5,815 nucleotides of DNA from an uncultured Blautia sp. (GTDB lineage Bacteria; Bacillota; Clostridia; Lachnospirales; Lachnospiraceae): contig URYM01000123.1 in assembly GCA_900552095.1 (NCBI GenBank), forward strand, positions 1 through 5,815, given 5' to 3'. A program made the position numbers and the translations under genes. Positions 1-5,804 of the stretch are shown here, piece by piece; the stretch's first letter is position 1; each line of letters starts with the position of its first letter. A model generated the notes under the pieces. The model saw only the letters and a list, made by a program, of their open reading frames with translations, searched no databases and was not told the DNA's origin.

Positions 1-18
1 AGCTTTTGGTCCTGTGCC

Positions 19-645
19 TTATACAAATCTCCGGCACAAGCGGTCAAATTCTTCTTCCTTCATCTTTCCCGTCCGTATCAGATAAAAATAATCATACGCG
101 TTGGGCAGACAGGACAGATTCAGAAAAGCTTTCGCAAAGGCATGGGCGGCAATCTCGGAACAGCGGCTGATATGGCCGAAGCGTTTTCTTCCAAACAGCC
201 GGGACAACAGCACCGGCGGCAGTTCTTCCGCCGCAGTCTTTCCTTCCGCAAATTCCAGATAATGAAAAAACTCATGAGCCAGATGAATCCGGAGCGCCTG
301 TTCACAAGAAAGCCCTTCTTCCCCTCCCAGGCTGCTGTTGACCGCAAGGCTTTCAATTGAAGACTGGTACAGCTCTACCCGCTTTTCCCTTTCGCTCATC
401 ACCGCCTGCCCCCGGAGCATCACTCCCATCGTACCTTTTGTCTCTTTACGGTATACAATAGCGATCCCCTGTTGCTTATAAAGTTCAAAAATATCTTTTC
501 CTGCGTATCGGCCGGCTTTCTCCCGCCCGATACGCAGAGAACCTTCTATGTATTCTCCTCTTTTTTCCTCCGGTATCTTACCGTACAGAAGATCCTGCTC
601 CAGCTCAAGAAAGGCCAGTACCCTGTCCGTCAGCATTTCTTTCAT
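19..645 (-). CDS. ImmA/IrrE-like HExxH zinc-protease-type protein
   Basis: This gene encodes a 208-residue, probably cytoplasmic protein with no signal peptide or membrane segment. Numbering from the ATG at 645, it has an HEFFH motif at residues 124-128 (bases 262-276), the HExxH signature of zinc metallopeptidases. About 36 residues later comes SEIAAHAFAKAFL, whose E164 is a good candidate third zinc ligand. Just before the motif is AVNSSLGGEEGL (101-112). The layout of an I-x-VNSSL strand, a helix, AHExxH, then E-x-A-x-x-FA-x-x-x-L is that of ImmA/IrrE-type peptidases (COG2856/PF06114), so I infer a distant member. The ATG at 645 is preferred over a TTG at 672, because a GGGAG site lies 6 bases before it and it begins 13 bases after the upstream HyuA-like stop. 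It is the last gene seen in the operon. Known relatives cleave phage or stress repressors; no substrate can be named here. The reading frame is intact. The fold assignment is moderate and the function unknown. Confidence 0.85.
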   Translation of the reverse strand: MKEMLTDRVLAFLELEQDLLYGKIPEEKRGEYIEGSLRIGREKAGRYAGKDIFELYKQQGIAIVYRKETKGTMGVMLRGQAVMSEREKRVELYQSSIESLAVNSSLGGEEGLSCEQALRIHLAHEFFHYLEFAEGKTAAEELPPVLLSRLFGRKRFGHISRCSEIAAHAFAKAFLNLSCLPNAYDYFYLIRTGKMKEEEFDRLCRRFV

Positions 646-651
646 TCTTTT

Positions 652-656
652 CTCCC
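652..656 (-). promoter_or_regulatory. Ribosome binding site deciding the zincin start
   Basis: GGGAG is read on the minus strand, followed by AAAAG-type purines and ATG at 645 after a 6-base spacer. It favours the ATG over the upstream in-frame TTG at 672, which would overlap the end of the HyuA-like gene by 14 bases. The site lies immediately after the HyuA-like stop codon (659-661), so ribosomes finishing that gene could re-initiate here (translational coupling, inferred). Confidence 0.7.
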
Positions 657-658
657 GC

Positions 659-2797
659 CTACTTGTATGCAATCGCCAGAATTTCTTCTTCCGGCCCCAT
701 CATCTCTGTCTCCACGTCCAGAATCGAATACAGCTGTTCTGCCGTCTGCATTCCGGTCAGATCCAGCATCTTCTCTTTATAGAAGACAAACACCTTGGGG
801 ATCGTGGCATTTGCATCAGAATACGTGGTATTCTCATCCAGGAAAGGATTAAACACCGTCTCCCGGTCACCTTTCCGGAATTTCAGATACTCCGCCTTTT
901 CCCTGCGCAGACGCACCACCCCTTCCCGGTCAATGACTGCAAGACTTTTCGTCTTTAATTTCAGGATCCCGAAAAGTGCTTTTTTCTGCTTCACCGCCTG
1001 AAAAATATTCCAGCGCCCGCTTCCGCACACAAAGCTTACTTCTTTTTTCTCCGCTCCCAGGGCTTCCACCGCAATCTCTTCCAGCTGTTCCCTGGTCAGT
1101 GCCTCTGCTCCCAGATTCTTCTGCCGCAGTTCCGTCGCTCCCGTAGCGATTGCTCTAAGAATGTTTTTCTGCGCATCGATCTCTATGGAAACATCCACGG
1201 TAGACTCATTGGCGCCGGAACGCACAATGCGCTCAATAACATCCGCCCGGATCTTCTTAATATCTTCATCTGTAGGATTGGCGATCGTTCTCTCCAGCTG
1301 CTCCCGCACCATGGCAAGCGCAACGCCGATCGTGGAAATGTAGGGCGCATTTTTGGCAATTCTGCATTTCACCTGCATCTTCTCCGCCAGCGCGTTGACG
1401 ATCACCGCTCCGCTGCCTCCGCCGCCCACGAAGGTGACAAAATTTTTGTCCAGCTCATACTCCTGGATCAGTCCGGAAACAACTGCAGCGAGCTTCTCCA
1501 TCGCCAGATCCATCGCCATGCGGGCTGCCTTCTCAGCGCTCACCTGCAGCAGTTCCCCCAGCGCCTGCCAGGCAATCCTTGCACTTTCTGTATTTCCTCT
1601 GGCATAATCCCCCTCCGGCACATAGCCCAGAAGGTTTGCGGCTCCCGCCAGAGTGAGGGAATAGCAGGTTCCATCGGCAGCTTTTACTACCGCATATTCT
1701 GCCGGATCATCCTCCCTCGGACTCACCAGCTCTACACGGAGGTCATTCAGACGGCCGGTGTCCTGGAAGCACTCATATTCCACTCCCGCGATATGGGCGC
1801 TTCTCGGTCCCACATCCACGATCTTTCCGTTCTGTACACGGATCATGCTTCCGCCTGCGATCCCCAGCGTTCTCACATCCAGGCTCTGCAGATAAGTTTT
1901 ATGCTCACCAACCTGAGCATATTTGATCATTACTTTTCCATTCTTAATTACGCTGATGTCAACGCTGGTTCCACCGGCCTCAAAGAAAATGCCGTCCGAA
2001 ACCTTCTCATACATCAGCGCTCCCGCAACTCCCGCGGCCAGCCCTGACAGCATGGTTAAAATGGGGCGCTTTCTCACTTCATCCACACTCATAACTCCGC
2101 CGTCACAGCGCATGATCATCAGATTGGACTGGATATGGGTATCTTTCACCGCCTGCTCCGTCATATCAGCCGTCTCCATCATCTTGGGAATCAGGCTGGC
2201 ATTTACCACCGCCGTGCGGGTGCGCATCTTCAGACCGTACAGCTGGCTGATCTCATGACCGCCAGTGGTATAGAGCCCTTTCTTCGCCGCCCGTTCCATC
2301 ACCTGCAGCTCTCCTGCGGGATCATCCACGCTGAACGCTTCGCTGGCTACGATTACCTCCGCTTTCTTTCCCAGCAGTTCTTCAATCGCCCGGTCTATGG
2401 CCTCGTCCGTTCTCTCTCTGCTGTCAAGAAACACCTGAGAAGTTCTCAGAAACTTGCCGGACGCCAGCTCCATATCTCCTACGTTTGTCTCATTTCTGGC
2501 ACCGCGGGCATCCATGCCGGTCGCCATGCCGATAATACCCACATTTGCCACATCGCCCTCCAGAAGAGCGTTTGTCGCCTGGGTCGTGCCATGAGCGATA
2601 AAGACCACATCTTCCGGCGCAATATGATTCTCCTCCATCAGCTGAGAAATAATCTTTACAACACCTGCCGCAACACCTTCTACATGGGTTGTTGGAATTT
2701 TCTTTTTGGCCAAAACTTCATAGCTGCTGTTATCAATGATCACGGCATCTGTAAAAGTTCCTCCCACATCAATTCCAATTCTTACTTTAACGCTCAT
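659..2797 (-). CDS. HyuA-like hydantoinase/oxoprolinase family protein (712 aa)
   Basis: This is a member of the ATP-dependent hydantoinase A/oxoprolinase family, cytoplasmic enzymes of the actin/ASKHA ATPase fold that activate a carbonyl so that a cyclic amide or related bond is opened. Visible motifs are DVGGTFTD at residues 10-17 (phosphate loop of the Hydant_A_N domain, PF05378), HGTTQATNALLEG at 69-81, CDGGV at 231-235, SGLAAGVAGA at 251-260, EAGGTSVD at 273-280, GIAGGS at 312-317 and VGGGGSG at 457-463 (the second nucleotide-binding half, PF01968). Length is normal for a single A subunit. The stretch after about residue 500 is not recognised with confidence. Usual relatives read SGPAAGV and D-x-GGTS, whereas here L253 and E273 replace the Pro and Asp. 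No HyuB gene is adjacent. The start is supported by GGAGGT at 2807-2812 with a 9-base spacer. It follows the permease by 39 bases and is 13 bases from the next gene. The family is secure; the substrate is unknown. Confidence 0.93.
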   Translation of the reverse strand: MSVKVRIGIDVGGTFTDAVIIDNSSYEVLAKKKIPTTHVEGVAAGVVKIISQLMEENHIAPEDVVFIAHGTTQATNALLEGDVANVGIIGMATGMDARGARNETNVGDMELASGKFLRTSQVFLDSRERTDEAIDRAIEELLGKKAEVIVASEAFSVDDPAGELQVMERAAKKGLYTTGGHEISQLYGLKMRTRTAVVNASLIPKMMETADMTEQAVKDTHIQSNLMIMRCDGGVMSVDEVRKRPILTMLSGLAAGVAGALMYEKVSDGIFFEAGGTSVDISVIKNGKVMIKYAQVGEHKTYLQSLDVRTLGIAGGSMIRVQNGKIVDVGPRSAHIAGVEYECFQDTGRLNDLRVELVSPREDDPAEYAVVKAADGTCYSLTLAGAANLLGYVPEGDYARGNTESARIAWQALGELLQVSAEKAARMAMDLAMEKLAAVVSGLIQEYELDKNFVTFVGGGGSGAVIVNALAEKMQVKCRIAKNAPYISTIGVALAMVREQLERTIANPTDEDIKKIRADVIERIVRSGANESTVDVSIEIDAQKNILRAIATGATELRQKNLGAEALTREQLEEIAVEALGAEKKEVSFVCGSGRWNIFQAVKQKKALFGILKLKTKSLAVIDREGVVRLRREKAEYLKFRKGDRETVFNPFLDENTTYSDANATIPKVFVFYKEKMLDLTGMQTAEQLYSILDVETEMMGPEEEILAIAYK

Positions 2798-2836
2798 GGT
2801 ACAAAAACCTCCGACTTTCTAAATTTATACTGCTGA

Positions 2837-4123
2837 TTATAAAGTTACAATGAAACTTGCCGCAAACAGGCCGAGAATCGTGGATGCCATGATCCAGAGG
2901 ATCGTCTTCTTCAGATATTCATTTACATCTGTCTTTGTAAAATCCGCAATCCATACATTGTGAGAGTTTGTCGGATCACAGACTGCCTGTACATTGGAGT
3001 CCAGGCGAAGCGCAACCATAGCCGCAATGGGATTCATTCCGGCAGCCGCCAGAAGCGCCACGATACCACTTCCCAGTCCCCAGACATTCAGCGGCCCTCT
3101 GTAAATGGCCAGGAAGCTCAAAAGGCCAAATACCAGAACAAACATAACCGTATTTGTGGGAATGATCGCCTGGATGGCCGGCTGCAGGATCTTCGCAACT
3201 TCCGGAGCCATGACCGCCTGCAGCGTCATGCCGATGCCGATCATAAGCGCAGCTGCACCTGCCGTATCCTGAATGCCCTCCACAAATGCGCTGGAAGCAA
3301 CCTGCACGAAGTTTTTCGGAGTAGACAGAATCAGTGCGGCCACAATACCGATCATAATGGCCGGAACCAGCGGCAGCTTGAGGGCGAAAACAAGTACAAC
3401 CGGGATAAGGGGGCTGATCAGTGCGATGCTTCTCACATTTTTCTCAGATGCCGCCTCGCCTGCCGGCATTGCCCATGCCTTGCGGACTGCTCCCTCTTTC
3501 TTTACGAAGAATACGATCATGATCACAGATACGAGGATCAGCGGCAGACCGCACAGCCAGGAATATTTGGTTACTGTCTCCAGGGGAAGTCCCAGCGTGT
3601 CGATGTAAACGCCCAGGGTTCCTACGCTGAATGTAACGCCGATACCATTGGAAAGCAGCAGCACAGTTCCTGCCAGAATCGGGCTTAATCCGGCGCTGAT
3701 CATAATGGGAAGGATAATAGTTCCAACCAGAATGATCATGCCCAGACCATTGGATGCTGCAAAAATAACAGAACATACAGCCAGAAATGCCAGGGCGATG
3801 GGAAGCGGCTTGTCACCGGCCAGCTCAGCCGCCTTGCGGATAATCGTTCTCGTGACACCTACTTTGGTCAGGATCTTGCCGAACCATCCTCCGAAGATCA
3901 GCCCGGCGATCGCAGTGCTCATGCGCATCGCTCCGCTTTCCAGCACATCTTTTGCGATGGTAAACTGTTCCGGATCTCCGGAAACAAACGGAATCCCCGC
4001 CACCAGCGCAATACCCACAGCCATGATCGGCAGTGCCAGGATCGTAGGTAACTTTCTGGTCATCATCAATACCACACAGACTGCGAAAATGGCCAGAATA
4101 CCAATTGCTTGTAATGTTGTCAT
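2837..4123 (-). CDS. Multi-pass membrane permease, organic-anion (ion transporter superfamily) type
   Basis: This 428-residue, very hydrophobic protein has about 11-12 predicted membrane segments (roughly 4-21, 26-48, 68-86, 107-125, 127-145, 148-170, 186-207, 233-268, 287-305, 323-341, 345-368, 405-427). A charged cytoplasmic-type loop near 208-230 splits it into two halves. Polar, glycine-rich stretches inside the membrane zone, such as SNGIGVTFSVGTLG (158-171) and LRLDSNVQAVCDPTNSHN (372-389), look like substrate or cation sites. Size, topology and the two-half layout suggest the ion-transporter superfamily (CitMHS, GntP and Dcu-type carboxylate symporters). I cannot place it in one family by eye. 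Position between an FAD oxidoreductase and a HyuA-like enzyme suggests it imports their substrate, perhaps an organic acid or cyclic amide. The start has AGGAGG at 4132-4137, 8 bases upstream. No frameshift is seen. The permease call is strong; the substrate is a guess. Confidence 0.9.
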   Translation of the reverse strand: MTTLQAIGILAIFAVCVVLMMTRKLPTILALPIMAVGIALVAGIPFVSGDPEQFTIAKDVLESGAMRMSTAIAGLIFGGWFGKILTKVGVTRTIIRKAAELAGDKPLPIALAFLAVCSVIFAASNGLGMIILVGTIILPIMISAGLSPILAGTVLLLSNGIGVTFSVGTLGVYIDTLGLPLETVTKYSWLCGLPLILVSVIMIVFFVKKEGAVRKAWAMPAGEAASEKNVRSIALISPLIPVVLVFALKLPLVPAIMIGIVAALILSTPKNFVQVASSAFVEGIQDTAGAAALMIGIGMTLQAVMAPEVAKILQPAIQAIIPTNTVMFVLVFGLLSFLAIYRGPLNVWGLGSGIVALLAAAGMNPIAAMVALRLDSNVQAVCDPTNSHNVWIADFTKTDVNEYLKKTILWIMASTILGLFAASFIVTL

Positions 4124-4150
4124 TTCTTCTTCCTCCTAAAATGTTTTTTC

Positions 4151-4164
4151 AGGGGAATCCCCCT
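4151..4164. other. Small GC-rich hairpin in the oxidoreductase-permease gap
   Basis: AGGGG (4151-4155) pairs with CCCCT (4160-4164) around a 4-base loop. In the operon's direction it is followed by GAAAAAAC rather than a U-run, so it is not an intrinsic terminator for the operon. On the plus strand TCTTTTA-like sequence follows, but no plus-strand gene ends here. It lies 14 bases upstream of the permease ribosome binding site and may add to the larger neighbouring hairpin. Confidence 0.5.
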
Positions 4165-4169
4165 CTTTT

Positions 4170-4198
4170 ATGTTGAGTAAGCCCCGCTTACTGAACAT
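4170..4198 (-). other. Strong hairpin across the oxidoreductase stop codon
   Basis: A 7-bp perfect stem, AGTAAGC/GCTTACT with a 3-base loop (4176-4182 with 4186-4192), is extended by a further 5 bp, ATGTT/AACAT, beyond one mismatch (4175 against 4193). That gives 12 paired positions in 29 bases. The TAA stop codon at 4188-4190 lies in the stem. The sequence after it in the transcribed direction is AAAAGAGGGGG, with no U-run, so it does not look like a Rho-independent terminator. It may protect the 3' end of the oxidoreductase message or mark a processing point that sets different levels for the first gene and the rest (inference). Confidence 0.6.
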
Positions 4199-5645
4199 CA
4201 CTGATAAACGCTCCCTGCTCTTTTAAAATGCGCTGTACCTTCGGCACATCCACATCATGTACGTCCAGATCTTCCTTTGCCGCCTGCGCCGCCGCAATCC
4301 CCGCCGCATGGCCGATCGCTCCCACCGTTGGAGTCACCCGGATCGCCGCCTGCGCCTCAAAGGTGGCAGACAGACAGCGCCCGGTCACCAGCAGATTGGA
4401 AAAGGAAGGACAGGTCAGAACATCATAGGGAATACTGTAATACGTTCCCGGCTCACTCAGGAAATGGCTGCTGGTTCCCTCCCCTTTTGGATTGTGAATA
4501 TCGATCGGATAAGCAGAGTGGGCAATCACCCGGTCAAAAGGACGCCGTTCCAGAATATCCTCCGCCGTCAGCATATAATCACCTTTCAGCTGTCTGGATC
4601 CCCGCACTCCCACAGAAGGTCCGGTAAACTCCAGCAGCGCATTTTCAAATCCCGGCACATATTTCTTCAGAAAACGTTCCAGCTGTTCACACTGCTTTCT
4701 TCCCACGCGCTCTGCATCGCTTAAGCTGGCTGCGCTGGTCGCATCGTGGTCAATAATACGGGTGGTATTGATAATGAATTCTCCCGGACGGTTCGTCTCA
4801 AAAAACAGAATATCCTCCCGGGGGATCTCTATCTCTCCAGCCGCCTTCGCCTGCTCAAATTCTTTCTCAAATCCCGCCACAGCCAAAGGCTCTGTCCCGT
4901 TTAAAAGATCCTGATTTCTGACCAGCCGGGAAAACTCTCCCACGTGCTCCTTCAGGTAGCTGCGCAGCCTGCCGCTGTCCACATGACAGAACTTCATCTT
5001 CATGGTCATCGGCTGAGCCGCACCGTCCTCCGGTCTTCCCTTGGTCATCGGCGCCCCGGCAAAGGCGGCAATATCTCCATCTCCGGTGGCATCGATCACC
5101 ACTTTCGCTTTTATCCGGTTCAGCCCGTCCTTGTTGCAGACTGTCAGGCCTGTAATCCGGTTTCCCTCCGTCTCCACCTCTCCGATAAAGGTGTGAAACA
5201 ACACTTCACAGCCCGCCTCCTCTGTCATTTCATCCAGAATCAGCTTCAGCCCTTCCGCCGAAAAAGGAGTCAGATAACTGATATAGCGGGTGGTATCGTG
5301 TACATGCCCCGCAGAATAGCCTCTCTTCACCAGGCGCTGCACGATTTCTTCCATAATCCCTTTGATCACCTGCGTCTCGCCTGCATGAAAAGTCATCATC
5401 GGTCCTACGCCGCAGCCTGTAAGCGTCCCTCCCAAATAGCCGTTCTGCTCCAGGATCAGAACCCTGGCTCCGCATCTTGCCGCGGCGATCGCTGCCGCCG
5501 TGCCGGAAACTCCTCCTCCGGCCACTGCCACATCCCATGTCTGCTCATAAGAACGTTCCATTTCCCTCACCTTCTCCTTTTCCGTGTTTTTCATTTTTTC
5601 CAAAATAATTTTCATTCTTTTGGTGATTTCTTCTCTTTTTTCCAT
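4188..5645 (-). CDS. FAD-dependent oxidoreductase (FAD_oxidored type)
   Basis: This is a cytoplasmic flavoprotein. Counting from the first ATG (5645), strand WDVAVAGGGVSG (37-48) carries the GxGxxG dinucleotide-binding loop (G43, G45, G48), and E66 at the end of the second strand would bind the FAD ribose. VVIDATGDGDIAAFAGAP (182-199) is the second FAD motif. NLLVTGRCLSATFEAQ (417-432) and the following TPTVGAIGHAAGIAAAQAA region form the C-terminal FAD contact. The order matches PF12831 (FAD_oxidored), a family of about 420-470 residues whose substrates are mostly unassigned. No cysteine cluster suggests an Fe-S centre. Residues 1-28 are lysine/glutamate-rich, unlike the rest. The ATG at 5561 (MERSYEQTWD) has better ribosome binding sites and would give 457 residues starting close to the Rossmann fold, as relatives do. 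The 5645 start has AAAGGG 5 bases upstream and a short leader after the promoter. It is the first gene of the operon. Confidence 0.92.
   Translation of the reverse strand: MEKREEITKRMKIILEKMKNTEKEKVREMERSYEQTWDVAVAGGGVSGTAAAIAAARCGARVLILEQNGYLGGTLTGCGVGPMMTFHAGETQVIKGIMEEIVQRLVKRGYSAGHVHDTTRYISYLTPFSAEGLKLILDEMTEEAGCEVLFHTFIGEVETEGNRITGLTVCNKDGLNRIKAKVVIDATGDGDIAAFAGAPMTKGRPEDGAAQPMTMKMKFCHVDSGRLRSYLKEHVGEFSRLVRNQDLLNGTEPLAVAGFEKEFEQAKAAGEIEIPREDILFFETNRPGEFIINTTRIIDHDATSAASLSDAERVGRKQCEQLERFLKKYVPGFENALLEFTGPSVGVRGSRQLKGDYMLTAEDILERRPFDRVIAHSAYPIDIHNPKGEGTSSHFLSEPGTYYSIPYDVLTCPSFSNLLVTGRCLSATFEAQAAIRVTPTVGAIGHAAGIAAAQAAKEDLDVHDVDVPKVQRILKEQGAFISDVQ
5568..5579 (-). promoter_or_regulatory. Internal ribosome binding sites favouring the start at 5561
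   Basis: On the minus strand AAGGAG (5574-5579) and AAGGTG (5568-5573) precede an in-frame ATG at 5559-5561 with spacers of 12 and 6 bases. Both match the anti-Shine-Dalgarno better than the AAAGGG (5651-5656) ahead of the upstream ATG at 5645. If this start is the true one, the 84 bases between the two ATGs are leader RNA rather than protein-coding sequence. Confidence 0.5.
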
Positions 5646-5716
5646 ATTTTCCCTTTATTTATGTCACAATATTACCACCATTTTCATTGAACGTCAATGT
5701 TTATGAAAATTATTTT
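5602..5716. repeat. 14-bp perfect inverted repeat flanking the operon promoter
   Basis: ATGAAAATTATTTT occurs on the plus strand at 5703-5716 and on the minus strand at 5602-5615, with centres 101 bases apart. One copy is upstream of the operon promoter. The other lies in the first codons, or the leader, of the oxidoreductase gene. The plus-strand copy extends to a near-palindrome, TGAAAATTATTTTTA (5704-5718), with 6 of 7 pairs matching about a central T. This could be an operator pair allowing DNA looping, or chance in AT-rich DNA. Confidence 0.4.
5669..5697 (-). promoter_or_regulatory. SigmaA-type promoter of the four-gene operon
   Basis: On the minus strand the -35 TTGACG (5692-5697) and -10 TAATAT (5669-5674) are separated by exactly 17 bases, each matching five of six consensus positions. 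The predicted start of transcription is near 5662-5664, giving a leader of about 17-19 bases to the ATG at 5645, with AAAGGG at 5651-5656. The upstream DNA (5698-5732) is rich in A and T tracts, like an UP element. Repeats around the -35 suggest repressor or activator control. Confidence 0.75.
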
Positions 5717-5732
5717 TAGTAAAAATGAAAAT
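5680..5732. promoter_or_regulatory. Candidate operator: repeated ATGAAAAT octamers and a dyad over the -35 box
   Basis: ATGAAAAT occurs on the plus strand at 5703-5710 and 5725-5732, and inverted (ATTTTCAT) at 5680-5687. The copies are spaced 22-23 bases apart, about two helical turns, so they face the same side of the DNA. Between them CATTGA-ACG-TCAATG (5685-5699) is a 6-3-6 dyad that overlaps the -35 box at 5692-5697. This is the usual place for a transcription factor. No regulator gene is in the window to pair with it. Confidence 0.45.
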
Positions 5733-5775
5733 TTTGACTCTTTTTAACAATTCCCACTATTCTTTCTTGTTCAGT

Positions 5776-5804
5776 TTGACTATATCTTTTTTTTAGGGTA
5801 TCAT
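5776..5804 (+). promoter_or_regulatory. Divergent sigmaA-type promoter firing rightward
   Basis: TTGACT (5776-5781) and TATCAT (5799-5804) are separated by 17 bases on the plus strand, each one mismatch from consensus. Transcription would start near 5810-5812 and leave the window at once, so a divergently transcribed gene, quite possibly the regulator of the operon, is expected just beyond the right edge. The AAAGGG at the very end may be its ribosome binding site. Confidence 0.55.

Noticed and set aside
646..672. TTG start at 672 for the zincin gene, overlapping HyuA by 14 bases
   Set aside because: The extra residues are Arg/Lys-rich read-through of the ribosome-binding region. The ATG at 645 has a well-placed GGGAG and is a stronger start codon.
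2135..2836. Long open frame on the plus strand (233 codons)
   Set aside because: It lies antisense to the HyuA-like gene, whose motifs are unmistakable. Its translation is rich in His, Arg and Ser with no recognisable domain, as expected from a frame opposite a coding strand.
2836..2865. TATAAT (2836-2841, minus strand) as an internal promoter for the HyuA-like gene
   Set aside because: The -10 match is perfect, but the best -35 at 18-base spacing is TTGCGG, only half matching, and there is no extended -10. Weak activity cannot be excluded, but the support is too thin for a feature.
2960..3688. Plus-strand open frame (242 codons) opposite the permease
   Set aside because: Its Arg/Gln/His/Asn-rich composition is the typical antisense image of a hydrophobic membrane protein, and no domain is visible.
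4151..4170. Rho-independent terminator in the plus direction (GC hairpin followed by TCTTTTA)
   Set aside because: The stem is only 5 bp, the T-run is interrupted, and no plus-strand gene ends here. In the operon's direction there is no U-run.
4944..5690. Long open frame on the plus strand (248 codons)
   Set aside because: It is antisense to the FAD oxidoreductase and runs into its promoter. It has no convincing domain or conserved motif and is best read as a shadow.
5734..5763. Second plus-strand promoter, TTGACT (5734-5739) with TATTCT (5758-5763)
   Set aside because: The -10 matches four of six positions and the spacer is 18. The downstream TTGACT/TATCAT pair is clearly better.
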